A stretch of DNA of 64,000 bases from Theobroma cacao (Eukaryota > Streptophyta > Magnoliopsida > Malvales > Malvaceae), in contig NC_030858.1 in assembly GCF_000208745.1 (NCBI RefSeq), positions 18,517,728 through 18,581,727 on the forward strand. The letters run 5' to 3'. Positions 10,975 through 22,275 of the stretch are shown one piece after another. Within the stretch, counting starts at the first letter, position 1. Every line of letters begins with the position of its first letter. The notes under the pieces are model-generated. The model saw only the letters and a program-made list of their open reading frames with translations. It ran no database searches and was not told the DNA's origin. The position numbers and the translations under genes were made by a program.

Positions 10975-12033
10975 TGTTGGCTCCATTAGTTTTTGATGAT
11001 AATAAAACATTCCCATTTATTTGTGTCTAATACCTTTACTTTAGTGTGTAGGAAATTAATTTATTGACTTTCAAAGAGTATTTTTGAAAGAAAAAGAGGG
11101 ATAAAATCAACAAAATGTAACTAAATAACAAGGAGGAAGCTTATTGGTGAAACAAGGTAGAACATTGGTTGATCAAATTTCAAATTGGAAAAATGGCGAG
11201 CTGAAGAGTTTGAGAAACAGAATCAATTTAGTCAACCAAGTTAGTCGACTAAGCACTCTTTGCCAGAATTTGCAAACCAGAAACAGAACTAACTTAGTTA
11301 ACCAAGTCAATCGACTAAGAGCTCTCTATCTGCAATTTGAATCAGAGCACTACAAGACAGATTAACGACTAGAACTCATCCTCAACTGTTTCCAATGGCC
11401 ATAAACTGTCAAACTATCATCAGAGTTGCATCTCCAAGTATAAAAGGGTCTTCCAACAATTAGAAACAAGTTTTTTGAAGCCTTGAATGAGATTTGAGCT
11501 ATAGAAAGTAAAAAAAAAAAGAAAAGCTTTATTGCTCCTTACTGCACTTAAACGCCAATCTTTGTAATAGAGTTCAGCACTTCATCGTGTACCATCTAGA
11601 TCAAGTAAGTGATCACAGGTACTTCTTTATTACTTCTCTTGTATTCTTAGAGTGAGGGAGTTACTCTAAGGGGTTGTTCAAGCTTGGGATATCTTGATTG
11701 TTAAAGGTTGTGTTTGAGCCTTGGAAAATCACATTGGGTTTTAGTTGAGCCCGTGAAAAACTAGTGTAAAAGGTTTTTGGCTGAGCCTAGTAAAAGCCAT
11801 TGTAAAGCTTGGTGAAAGCTTGTGAATTTCACCGGTCCATAGTGGATTTATGAAAAAATCCTTGGTTGGATAATCAAGGTAGTGGATATAGATCTTGGAC
11901 CGAACCACTCTAAATTGTTGTGCATTTTATACTCTGTTTTTGTTTTCTTAAGTTCTGGAAATTAGTTTCCAATCTTGTCAAAAGCTAAATTGTGCCATTC
12001 ACCCCCCCTCTACACATATTATCGGGACCAACA
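10975..12033 (+). repeat. Copia copy 1, 5' LTR
   Basis: It runs TGTTGGCTCC..GGGACCAACA. It holds a 66-bp direct repeat with TCGA motifs (11213-11344), a TATA box 'tataaaag' at 11439-11446, and a likely leader after it. It lacks a 15-bp segment after 'ggaaattaat' that the 3' LTR and both copy-2 LTRs keep, so it suffered a small private deletion. Confidence 0.93.
11213..11344 (+). promoter_or_regulatory. 66-bp direct repeat with TCGA motif pairs (enhancer-like)
   Basis: Two 66-bp units (11213-11278 and 11279-11344), each starting 'agaaacag'. Each contains TTAGTCAACC, or a one-base variant, followed by AGTCGACTAAG or AATCGACTAAG. The pair lies 95-225 bp upstream of the TATA box. The 3' LTR (20334-20465 region) and copy 2 have the same arrangement. 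An upstream enhancer role is an inference from position and duplication. Confidence 0.6.
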
Positions 12034-12050
12034 ATTGGTATCAGAGCTAA
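12034..12050 (+). other. Primer-binding site of copia copy 1
   Basis: TGGTATCAGAGC begins 3 bases after the LTR end. It is complementary to the 3' end of plant initiator tRNA-Met, the usual primer of Ty1/copia elements. Confidence 0.93.
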
Positions 12051-12091
12051 TTCCCTGTTTTTAAGGCTTAACATCCTTTGGGAAGATCCAA

Positions 12092-13725
12092 ATGGCTCAA
12101 CAAAAAACCATAGTTACTGAGGGATAATCAACAAATAGACCACCTTTGTTTCATGGCTCTAATTACCCTTATTGGAGCACTAGAATGTCAATTTATATTA
12201 GGGCTATAGATTATGAAATGCGGGACATCATAACTGATGGACCCTTTATGCCCTCAACGGTGAATGTAGTGACAAATGAGTTGATGCCCAAGCCAAGGTC
12301 TAAATGGATTGAGGCTAAAACTAAGAAAGTTCAAATAAACTTTAAGGCCATCAACACACTAAATTGTGCCTTGACCCCCACTGAATTTAACAAATTCTCA
12401 AGCTATACAACAGCTAAACAATTGTGGGAAAAACTTAGAATAATCTATGAAGGGACTTCTCAAGTAAAGGAGTCCAAAATTGTTCTCTTAACACATAGTT
12501 ATGAAATGTTCAAAATGGAGTCTGGTGAAGACATCACCAGCATGTTTGATAGGTTTACAAACATTACAAATAAATTAAGTTAGCTAGGCAAGCCTATTTC
12601 TGAACATGAATTAGTTAAGAGACTGCTTAGATGCCTACCAAAATCTTGAAAACCAAAAGTGACTGCCATTAGAGAGGCTAAAGATCTGAACATCATCACT
12701 CTCGATGAGATTTGTGATTCTCTTCTCACTCATGAGCTAGAGCTTAAGGAAAAAGAAGAAGAAGATCGAAGGGAAGCAAAGGAAAAGAAAAAGAGCATTG
12801 CACTTAAAGCCAGCATCTTTGAAGAAAAGTTGGAAGACCTTTCCTGTGATGATGATGAAGAATTAGCTCTAGTTGTAAGAAAATTCAAAAAGTTAATGAG
12901 CAGAAGAAATCGAAGGCTAACTAGAAGAGGTTTCAGGAAAGACCAAGGTGCTTCGTGGAAAATAAGGAACAAAAATGACTCCAACAAAAATGAGGAGATG
13001 AACTGCTATGAATGCAAGAAACCTGGTCACTTCAAGTCCGAATGTCCATTGCTGAAAGATGAAACCCCCAAGAAAAATAAGAAATCCAAGAAAGCAATGG
13101 TGGCTACTGCATGGTCAGACAGAGACATATCAAGCTCTGAAACTGATAATGAAAAATTTAAGGAAAGAGCAAACATCTATTTAATGGCACAAGAGGATGA
13201 AATAGAGGTACCCTCATCCCCCTGCATTAATTCTTATGATGATTTACAAGATAAGTATGAGTGCCTATATGATGAATTTGAAAAACTTTTTTCAAAATAC
13301 AAATCATTAAAGAAAAAGGCTGCATTACTTGAAAATGATTTGGAACAAATCAAACAAGAATTCACTTCTATTTTTGAGCAAAGAAATATTTTGCAAGTTG
13401 AGTTAGAACACTCAAAACAGACTTTGAGGTTTTAAAACTAGAGCTGGAAAACAAGTCTGAAGCTTTACAAATAACTCTTGATGAAAATACAGCTCTTAAA
13501 TGTTTGAAAAAAGAATCTTCAAAAAGAGATGTATACCACAATAAATATTCAGCTAAAATATTACCTAGATGTTATAATTATGGTAAACATGGTCATTTAT
13601 CATATGAGTGTTTTAAGAAAAGAACAGTGCAGAAAGTTAAGAAAATATGGGTTCTTAAGGGATCCTTTGTTGCAAGTAACACTCAAGGACCCATCAAAGT
13701 ATGGGTACCTATAAAGAAAAACTGA
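12092..13725 (+). pseudogene. Copia copy 1 gag
   Basis: The start at 12092 matches the intact start of copy 2 (MAQQKTIV). A retrotransposon Gag domain (YPYWSTRMSIYIRAIDYE near 12160) is followed by an acidic/basic linker and a CCHC knuckle CYECKKPGHFKSEC (about 13001-13042). A coiled-coil-like stretch follows (13230-13430), then a second knuckle that has lost a cysteine (CYNYGKHGHLSYEC, 13579-13620). Stops: CAA to TAA at 12125, CAG to TAG at 12581, TGG to TGA at 12647. A one-base loss in an A-run near 13412-13417 breaks the frame relative to copy 2. Gag would package element RNA into virus-like particles; this copy cannot make it. Confidence 0.88.
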
Positions 13726-13740
13726 AATTCTATTTTGTAG

Positions 13741-14187
13741 GTTGAGCTGGACTTAAAGGAGACATGTTTAAAAGCTCAACTCAAGAAGAAACAGCCTTGG
13801 TACTTGGACAGTGGCTGTTCACGACACATGACAAGACATGAAATGTTGTTTGCTCAACTGGATAAAAGAAAGGGAGGAACCATATCCTTTGGAGATGATT
13901 CAAAAGGAAGAATACATGGCACAGGTACGGTTGGTAAGAATTCTCAAACTCAAATTAGTCATGTGTTGCTGGTTAAAGGCTTAAAGCATAATTTACTAAG
14001 TATTAGTCAATTATGTGATAAAGGATTTAGAGTGTGCTTTGATTCAACTAAGTGTGAAGTGATAGATATGAGTACAAATAAAATCTCATTTATAGGAAAT
14101 AGATTGAAGAATATGTATGTAATTTTTCTTAAAGATCTTGAAGTAAATAGTGAAGTATGTCTTGTTGCAAATGCTGAAAATGATAGC
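13741..14187 (+). pseudogene. Copia copy 1 aspartic protease
   Basis: The active-site motif WYLDSGCSRHM (13798-13830) is intact, with the downstream LLSISQLCDKG block typical of copia proteases. The frame stops at 14188 (TGG to TGA). This domain would cleave the Gag-Pol polyprotein. Confidence 0.88.
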
Positions 14188-14190
14188 TGA

Positions 14191-15419
14191 CTATGGCATA
14201 GGAGATTAGGACATGTGAGCATGCAAACTATGTCAAAATTAATTAAGATGAATCTTGTTGCTGGACTGCTTGAGTTAAAATTCGAAATGATAGGATATGT
14301 GATGCTTGCCAACTAGAAAAACAAGTTAGGACATCCTTTAAGTCCAAGAAAATTGTGTCAACATCTAGACCTCTTGAATTGCTTCATATTGATCTATTTG
14401 GTCCAATAAGCACAACTAGCTTAAGAGGAAAATCTTATGGCTTTGTTATAGTTGATGACTATTCTAGATATACTTGGGTGTATTTTCTTGCTCATAAGAA
14501 TGATGCTCTACAAGAATTTTTAAGTCATTGTAAGAAAGTAGAAAATGAAAAAGGACTAGCCATAGTTAGCATAAGGAGTGATCATGGAAGAGAATTTGAA
14601 AATGATGAGTTTGAAAAGTTTTGCAATGAAAAGGGGCTAGATAATAATTTTTCTGCACCTAGAACACCCCAGTAAAATGGAGTTGTAGAAAGGAAAAACC
14701 GAACCTTAAAAGAAATGGCTAGGACCATGCTATGTGAGAACAACCTACATAAATATCTTTGGGCTGAGGCAGTAAATACAACAGCTTATATTCTTAATAG
14801 AGTCTCAATAAGACCCTTGATTTCAAAGACTCCATATGAACTTTATAAAGATAGGAAATCAAATATTTCTCACCTTAGGAGCTTTGGCTGTAAATGCTTT
14901 ATATTGAATAATGGAAAACAGCCCCTAGGGAAGTTTGATGCAAAGAGTGTTGAAGCAATATTTTTAGGATATGCTTTGAACTTAAAGGCCTATAGAGTTT
15001 TTAACAAAAGGACCTTGACTGTTGAAGAATCAATTCATGTAGTTTTTGATGAGTCAAATACATTGCAAAAAGAAGTTCATGATGATGATGAAGTCCTAGA
15101 AAAACAAATTGAGGAAATGAGCTTAGAAAATAACAAAAATAATGAAGAAAGCTCACCTAGAAGAAAAGATGAAACTCCACCTCTAGAAAATCTGCAAAAA
15201 GCAAAAAATCAGCATGATGATCTACCAAGGAGTTGGAGATTTGTGAGAGATCACCCACAAGACCAAATAATTGGTGAGATTTCTCAAGGAGTTAAAACTA
15301 GGAAAGCAACTAGAAAAGCTTGTGAGTTTTCAGCTTTTATATCTCAAATTGAACCTAAAAACTTTGAAGAAGCTGAAAAAGAGGAAAGTTGGATAATGGC
15401 CATGCAAGAAGAACTTGAT
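14191..15419 (+). pseudogene. Copia copy 1 integrase
   Basis: The GAG-pre-integrase motif LWHRRLGH starts at 14191. The zinc-binding CDAC pair is near 14300-14312, just after a one-base frameshift (about 14282). The catalytic core shows D in LLHIDLFGP (about 14385), D in VRSDHG-like IRSDHGREF, and E in the same block (about 14574-14600). A stop replaces a glutamine at 14673 (TPQQN to TPQ-stop). The C-terminal part includes the conserved FGCKCF and FLGY blocks (about 14884-14975). It ends at a CAA to TAA stop (15420). Confidence 0.88.
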
Positions 15420-16283
15420 TAATTCACAATGAGTCATGTATGGTCATTGGTACTTAGACCTTCAAATTACCCTATTGTTGGTACAAAATGGGTGTTTAGA
15501 AATAAGGTAGATGAGCAAGGATATGTAGTTAGAAATAAAGCTAGATTGGTAGCAAAAAAATACAACCAAGAAAAAGGAATAGATTATGATGAAACTTTTG
15601 CTCTGGTTGCTAGGATTGAAGCTATAAGGTTGTTGCTAGCTTTTGCATGTTTCATGAATTTTAAATTGTTCCAAATGGATGTCAAAAGTGCATTCTTAAA
15701 TGGATTTATTCAAGAGGAAGTATATGTAGAACAACCACCTGGTTTTGAAGACTTTGAAAAATCTGATCATGTTTTCAAACTTCATAAAGCCTTGTATGGA
15801 TTGAAACAAGCTCCTAGAGCTTGGTATGAAAGGCTTTCAAAATTTCTAGTTGAGAAAGGGTATGATAGAGGTAGCATCGATAATACATTGTTCATTAAGA
15901 GATATCTAAATGATTTAATTATTGTGCAAATATATGTGGATGATATTGTATTTAGTGCAACTAATGAGGCTTTGTGCAAGAACTTTGCTAAGGAAATGCA
16001 AGGTGAATTTGAAATGAGCATGATGGGAGAGTTGAAGTACTTCCTTGTTCTTCAAATCAAACAAAGTGACGAAGGAATCTTCATCAATCAAGAAAGATAC
16101 ACTTATGATATGCTCAAGAAATTTGATATGTTGAAGCTGAAATCAATTTCTACACCAATGAGTCCATCCATCAAACTCGACTTAGATGGAAAAGGTAATG
16201 ATGTGGATCAAAAGCTCTTTAGAGGTATGATCGGCTCTCTTCTCTACTTAATAGCGAGTAGACCGGATATTCAGTTTAGTGTG
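15420..16283 (+). pseudogene. Copia copy 1 reverse transcriptase
   Basis: The 285-residue open stretch holds all copia RT blocks: VGTKWVFRNK, ARLVAKKYNQ, FQMDVKSAFLNG, ALYGLKQAPRAWY, and the catalytic YVDDIVF (about 15934-15954). It ends at a stop at 16284 (a transversion at a cysteine codon that copy 2 keeps). This is the best-preserved part of the element. Confidence 0.92.
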
Positions 16284-16883
16284 TGATTGTGTGCTAGATT
16301 TCAGTCACAACCTAAAGAATCACACCTAATAGCTGTTAAGAGAATTTTTTGATACCTCATAGACACTCAAGAACTAAGAATATGGTACTCTAGAGACTCA
16401 ACTCTTAGCTTAGTTGGATATTCAGATGCTGACTTTGCTGGCAGCAGAACTGATAGGAAAAGCACTAGTGGAACATGCCAATTTTTAGGAAGGATGCTTG
16501 TGTCTTGGTCCAGCAAAAAGTAGAACTTAGTGGCACTATCTACCGCAAAGGCTGAATATGCATCATTAAGTAGCTACTGTGCACAAATCCTTTAGATCAA
16601 GCAACAATTAAAAGACTATGAAATAACTATACATAATGTACCAATATACTGTGATAACATAAGTGCAATCAATATATCAAAAAATCCTGTGCAGCATTCT
16701 AAAACAAAGCACATTGAAATTAGACACCATTTTATTAGAGACCATATGGTGAAACATGATATTAAGATAGAATTTGTGAATACTTTACATCAATTAGCAG
16801 ACATTTTTACCAAACCTCTGAGTGAAGATAAATTCTGTGAAATTAGAAGAAATTTAAGGATGATTAGTGTGAAGGAATTATAA
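16284..16883 (+). pseudogene. Copia copy 1 RNase H
   Basis: It shows the GYSDADFAG..DRKSTSG block (about 16417-16470), the ALSTAKAEYAS block (about 16530-16565) and the closing IFTKPL block near 16804. Stops at 16350 (CGA to TGA), 16521 (CAG to TAG) and 16593 (TGG to TAG) break it. It ends naturally at 16881. Confidence 0.9.
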
Positions 16884-17278
16884 GAAAACCTTAAGCTCTC
16901 ACATAGAAAGCAGACTGCTTTCAGTCGACTGAGGATTTCTCAGTCAACTAAGAGTGGTCTGACACCCTTAAATAATAAGACTTGTGAGTTTTAGAGAAAA
17001 AAGAGTAAAATGTAGTAAAAATTTGGGTTTACCAGGTGTAAAAGGATGAAGGAAAAACTATCAAAGGTAAATAACCAAATTTTATAGAGAAGTTTGAAAT
17101 TATAAAGAAATAAAATAGGACAGCATTTAAAAGGAAAGTGAGAAGTTTTTCTTTATAATAACTGCTGACTGCCTCTTCTCCTCTCTCCCCTGAAACCCGT
17201 TGCTCTAAAAACAAAAACCTAAATCTCCCTGTTTGCCTCTGAAACCGACTCACACCCTCAAAACTTTCTACAATCAAC
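16884..17278 (+). promoter_or_regulatory. Copia copy 1 pol-to-3'ORF spacer with TCGA motif pair and pyrimidine leader
   Basis: A motif pair like that of the LTR (CAGTCGACTGAGG.. and CAGTCAACTAAG) lies at 16921-16952. It is followed by a C/T-rich stretch (17165-17260) that ends at the ATG of the extra ORF. The layout resembles a second promoter or leader for that ORF. That role is inferred; spliced expression is an alternative. Confidence 0.4.
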
Positions 17279-19200
17279 ATGGCTAAAACATCTCAGAGCA
17301 AAGAGATATCTGAAAAGAAGAAAGCGAAAAGGCCAATGGAGGAAGAAACAAAAACTGAAAATGTGAAGAAGAAACTGAAAATCATGCCTGGTTTAGTGAA
17401 AGATAAATCCGAGAAACTGAGAGAAAAGAAGCAGAAAACTAGCAAGAAGAAAGAAATAAAGCCCTTACTCTACAAAGGTACCAATTCTTCTTCTTCAAAA
17501 TTTAGGAATAAGTTGCATGAGTATAGATTCAAAAATATCGAGAATGCACCAATCTCTTGTGGAAAATTCATTGACTGAAAGAGTTTTAAGGAAAATGTAG
17601 AAATCCAGACCAGTCTATTTGAGTACTTGGATGAACTAAAAGTAAAAGGCTACACCACTTTTAAGAATAGATCTTACAGTCCAAGTCTGGTCAAAGAGTT
17701 TTATTCTAGAATTGCTTTAAAAGGAAAGGAATTAATAGATTCTGATGATTATGTAGAAGATGGTTTGAATGTTTATCTAAATGGAAAAGAGTTTGTTATG
17801 ACTGCTGAGGATTTAGGGAACTTGCTGAAATAGAGTATGAAGAAGGTGAATTTGAACTGCCTGAAAAATATGATCCATCCTCATTGTTGGAGATCATCAC
17901 TAGAAAGAAGGAAAAATACTCTTTGAAAAGTAATTCTGGTTTGATAACCAACCATCAGATCAAAATTCTACACTATTTCATAGAAGCAAATATACAAGGC
18001 AGAAGTGGAAGCCTTAGCTACATCAGCCTCCAGGACCTTTGGCTGATGGAGCATGCTTTCAATGTAGTGTCTCTGAATTTGGAAAGATTTATGATTGAGA
18101 AAATGAGAAGTTTTTGCAAACTTGATAAGGTAAATTTGCCGTATGGGAATGTGATTACATCCCTTATGCAAAAGAAGGGAATATGGGCAAAGAGGTATGA
18201 TATGGACCTGGTAAAAACCAAAGATCAAGCTATTCAGTATGGCAGCTTGGTTAAAATGGGGTATGTACTTGATGGAGAAAGGTTCAGTAAAATCTCCAAG
18301 ATTGGCCCAAGAAAAGAACACAGCCTACTTGCTCAACCTGAAGAAGCCCCCTCCAGATTTTCAAATGAAGTGATTTTTAATTTGCTCATGAGGATTGATG
18401 GTAAGCTGATTGACCAAGGAATGAAGCTATAGAAAATAGAAGATAAAATCACTGAGTTGGAAAACAAGCTGAAGGAAAAGGAAAACATGCCATCTGAACC
18501 TGTGGCTACAGATAGTTTTGCCACATCCAGCACTACACCTTTACAACAAGGTGCTGAAAGTTCAGCTAAGTAAGCAAAAAAATTAGCTCCTCATGTTAGA
18601 AGTTCTGACATTCAGGCTGAAGGTTCCACCTATAAATCTGCCAATCCTGCTTTGTAGACTGAAGACTCACCCAAAAAGGTTGATCAACCAGCCAAGACAA
18701 TCTCCCCTGAACCTCAAAGCAAAAATGATTCAGAGATAGAGAAACATCAGGACTCTTCTCCAAACTCAGAGGACGTCTCCATCATGGATATCTTCCACCA
18801 AATGGTTAAGGAGGGAGAAGCTGAAAAGGACACCGCCAAAATAAAAACTCAAAAAGCTGGTGAAAGTGTAGGAAAAGGAAAAAAATCTGCATCAACTGCT
18901 AGAGTAAAGACAAAATCAGGGAAAGCCAAAGCCACTGCATTACCACCAACTCAAGCAAAACTACTAACCAAAGGCAAGAAGACTATGGCCACCAAGACAG
19001 TTTTTCTCAAAAGAAGAAAGTCTTCCAGGTTGGTAGAGAAATCCAAACGAGTTTCAGCCTCCTTTTTATTCCCTGTCTCAAACAAGTCCTCCCTAGAACC
19101 TTCCCCAAGACAGTCATTACCTCTTTGAGAGCCCTCTCTTTTTCCTCTCAAACCTTTCTACAACACTGAATCCTCACCCTCTAACACATCAGATCAATAG
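17279..19200 (+). pseudogene. Copia copy 1 extra 3' ORF (SIRE env-like position)
   Basis: The ATG at 17279 opens a lysine-rich N-terminus (about 90 residues). Next comes a globular part with YSPSLVKEFYSRI and YLNGKEFVMTAEDLGNLL (17675-17830), which resembles the 'putative plant transposon protein' domain found in extra ORFs of plant LTR elements. Then follow an ILHYFIEANIQGRSGS-type region (17960-18060) and an LPYGNVITSLMQKKG block (18136-18180). The C-terminal half is lysine/alanine/serine-rich and low-complexity. Stops at 17576, 17831, 18430 and elsewhere, plus indels, break it. Copy 2 has the same ORF. I see no convincing signal peptide or membrane anchor, so an envelope role is not supported by sequence alone. 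Confidence 0.75.
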
Positions 19201-20083
19201 AAGCCCCTTCATTTAATGCTAACAGAAAAGGGGAGTAGAATATAATAGGTGCAAGAACCAGGAACCAGAAGAATGGGTGCAGGAACCAAGAACCAGAAGA
19301 ATAAATTTAAAAAAAAAATGTTAGGGTAGAGGAACGAGGAAGGAACCTAGGAAAGGGAAAAAGATAGAATCAAAGATGAATGAACTTAGAAAAATAGGAG
19401 ATAGGAAGCAAAAATAATCCAGGGCCAATTTCAAAATACTTATTGATTAACTGTTATTTGTGCCTTGGTGGCACTTAAAAACTCAGTTTTAATTCTGTTA
19501 TTTATGTGGGTGTATGTGACAAATGAATGCTGATATGACTTTGTTGCTTAATTGCTAAAAATTGAAATCTGCTGATATTTTGCTATTTTGGTATTTTGAC
19601 TATCATGAACAAAATCTGCTGGTGCTATGTTGATATTGATTTACATTTTGATAAAGGATTTTAGTTATGGCATTGTGAATAATTTCTGTTTGAAAATAGA
19701 TATAGATGGTATGAATAGTATATAAATTGAAACATGAATGATGTAAACAAAATCTGAAATCAATAAACTGTTGACAGTTGCTGGAACAGTGATGAAAATC
19801 TATAAAAACTTAAAGCTGGAAGTTTAATGATGATCTGCTAATACTTACTCGCTGCAAATCACTCTATGTTGCTAAACATATGTATACTCTAAATGTACAA
19901 TATCATTTTCTATATGACGAGAATAAAATTAGATGAAATAAAATAAGCAAAATATGCACACACTAAGGGGGAGCTTATACTTTGGGGGAGCAATCCTCAA
20001 TTTTTGCAGAAAACTAAAAAGAATTAAAATGACACTATGCTGTTAATCAAGGAGTGTTTTGTCATCGTAAAAAAGGGGGAGAT
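19201..20083 (+). other. Copia copy 1 3' non-coding region and polypurine tract
   Basis: No gene. It is AT-rich, with two G-rich 'aagggggagc'/'tttgggggagca' runs near 19963-19992 and the LTR-proximal tract 'aaaaaaggggga' (20069-20080) two to three bases before the 3' LTR. The latter would prime plus-strand DNA synthesis. Confidence 0.8.
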
Positions 20084-21160
20084 TGTTGGCTCCATTAGTT
20101 TTTGATGATAATAAAACATTCCCATTTATTTGTGTCTAATACTTTTACTTTAGTGTGCAGGAAATTAATATATGAAATTAATTTATTGACTCTTCAAAGA
20201 GTATTTTTGAAAGAAAAACAGAGATAAAATCAACAAGATGTAACTAAATAACAAGGAAGAAGCTTATTGGTGAAACAAGGAAGAACATTGGTTGACCAAA
20301 TTTCAAATTGGAGAAATGACGGGCTAAAGAGTTTGAGAAACAGAATCAATTTAGTCAACCAAGTCAGTCAACTAAGTACTCTCTGTCAGAATTTGCAAAC
20401 CAGAAATAGAATCAACTTAGTCAATCAAGTCAGTCGACTAAGAGTTCTCTGTCTGCAATTTGAACTAGAGCACTACAAGATAAATTAACGGCTAGAACTC
20501 ATCCTCAACTGTTTCTAACGACCATAAACTATCAAATTGTCATCAGAGTTGCATCTCCAAGTATAAAAGGTTCTTCCAAGAATTAGAAACAAGTTTTTTG
20601 AAGCCTTGAATGAGATTTGAGCTATAGAAAGTAAAAAAAAAAAACAAGAAAAGCTTCACTGCACCTTACTGCACTTAAATGCCAATCTTTGTAATAGAGT
20701 TCAGCACTTCATCTTGTACCATCTAGATCAAGTCAGTGATCATAGGTACTTCTTTATTACTTCTCTTGTATTCTTAGAGTGAGGGAGTCACTCTAAGGGG
20801 TTGTTCAAGCTTGGGATAGCTTGATTGTTAAAGGTTGTGGTTGAGCCTTGGAAAACCACATTAGGTTTTAGTTGAGCCCGTGAAAAACTAGTGTAAAAGG
20901 TTTTTGGCTGAGCTTGGTAAAAGCCATTGTAAAGCTTGGTGAAAGCTTGTGAATTTCACCGGTCCATAGTGGATTTGTGGGAAAATCCTTGGTTGGATAA
21001 TCAAGGTTGTGGATATAGGTCTTGGACCGAACCACTCTAAATTGTTGTGCATTTTATACTCTATTTTTGTTTTCTTAAGTTCTGAAAATTAGTTTCCAAT
21101 CTTGTCAAGAGCCAAATTGTGTTATTTACCCCCCTCTAGCACATATTATCGGGATCAACA
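20084..21160 (+). repeat. Copia copy 1, 3' LTR
   Basis: It runs TGTTGGCTCC..GGGATCAACA, 1077 bp, with TATA 'tataaaag' at 20572-20579 and two TCGA/TCAA motif pairs at 20351-20376 and 20417-20442. It is followed by the target duplication TGCGT. Confidence 0.93.
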
Positions 21161-21315
21161 TGCGTGACTACTTGATAGGGCATTTCGTGACTGGTTTTGT
21201 GTCATTACATGACTGGTTTGTAGGGAATTGTGTGACTAGGTTTTAGGCATTGCATGATTGTTTTATAAGGAATTGTGTGACTGTTTTTTGTAAGGCATTG
21301 CGTGACTGTCATTGC
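21161..21315 (+). repeat. GCATTGCRTGACT minisatellite, left arm, second part
   Basis: Continuation of the array at 10617-10974 after the copia insertion. The first 5 bases are the insertion's target duplication. Confidence 0.88.
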
Positions 21316-21513
21316 TTGGATATTAATGCTTTTATGTTTTTTGCTCAACTTTAATGCTTGTATTATGTATCTATTTTGTTACTTAATCAACCATACTTCA
21401 CATGGCCTCTTTTATTTTCTTTTATGTATGCAAAGATAGAAGAAACTAGTTTTTTTTTTATTATTCCTTAATCATATTTGCTATATGGAAATGTTATCTG
21501 TTTTCGGTTGTAG
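21316..21513 (+). other. MULE left arm, likely intron end
   Basis: T-rich, non-coding. It ends 'ttttcggttgtag' right before an ATG, a good acceptor-like site. Confidence 0.35.
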
Positions 21514-22275
21514 ATGGGCAAAATAAAACAGGATAACCTAGAAACATTGCTTTGTGTTTCAAGGGATCAGTGGGGCTTCAACACCAGCATTAACATCCAC
21601 TGTAAGTGGACACTGTTGCATGTCATACATGAGGTGTTGTAGAAAATAAATGAGTTGGACGTAATGAAGAGAACATGCTTCAGGAAGCTGATGGATGTCG
21701 AATTAGAAAAGAGTTTATTCTGTACTAGTCTCATACATAACATATTGCTACACAGAATAAATGAACCCGATGCCATCAAGGGTGAGTTGTGGTTTTCCAT
21801 AGGTAATACCAAGGCCCACTTCTCGAAGTGTGAGTTCTGCTTGGTGATCGGACTCAAGTTTGCCCCCATGTCGACTATTATTTCTGGTCCCTACGAAGTC
21901 ATCCTTAGAGGAATTCATGAGAGATATTGAGGGTGGAGAACTAGGTAAAGCTCCAAGATGTGTTGAGACAGTCAAGAGTGGGCAGTTTGAGCAGAACAGA
22001 GACGTAACAAAGATGGCCCTTCTCTTGATTGTGAACAATATTTTATTTCGTCAAGATTACAGAAAATCGATGACTCTGTGGTTGATGTCATTGGTCAAGA
22101 AAATCAACCAGTGGAATGTGTTCCCATAAGGCACCTACATATGGAGTCTGACCACGGATTACTTATCAAGGGGCTTCCAAGTTCAACTAGTGGGGTCACC
22201 TCATAAGAAACGTGACCATCTCTACAGATTCGTATGGGCACTTTAAATAGTGTGCCCTAAGGTTTTCCATTTTCA
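21514..22275 (+). pseudogene. DUF1985-domain gene fragment carried by the MULE
   Basis: From the ATG at 21514, the reading shows the hallmarks of plant DUF1985: RTCFRKLMD (about 21670), SLIHNILLHRINEP, GELWFSIG, and FSKCEFCLVIGLKF (about 21823-21865). After a frame change near 21900 it continues with the downstream part (TKMALLLIVNNILF, about 22005-22050, and GTYIWSLTTDYLSRGF near 22130). DUF1985 proteins are often fused to Ulp1-type cysteine proteases and carried by Kaonashi MULEs. No Ulp1 catalytic region follows here. Stops at 21640 and 21928 and a frameshift make it a pseudogene unless spliced. Function unknown. Confidence 0.75.

Larger units (their letters stand above)
10975..21160 (+). 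mobile_element. Ty1/copia SIRE-type retrotransposon, copy 1
   Basis: The element is complete in outline: 5' LTR 10975-12033, iMet-type primer site, gag, protease, integrase, RT, RNase H, an extra 3' ORF, polypurine tract, and 3' LTR 20084-21160. It is flanked by perfect 5-bp duplications TGCGT (10970-10974 and 21161-21165), so it inserted into a minisatellite unit of the MULE arm. LTRs of about 1.06 kb, an extra ORF after pol and the order IN-RT-RH fit the SIRE/Maximus lineage. By my rough count the LTRs differ at about 7-8% over their first 390 bp, so the insertion is not recent. Many stops and at least two frameshifts make it inactive. Confidence 0.92.

Noticed and set aside
12730..12987. 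Minus-strand serine/phenylalanine-rich frame
   Set aside because: Antisense shadow of the acidic/lysine-rich gag linker.
17279..19200. Envelope glycoprotein
   Set aside because: No signal peptide, furin-like site or membrane span visible; charged low-complexity tail. Only the position matches env-like ORFs.
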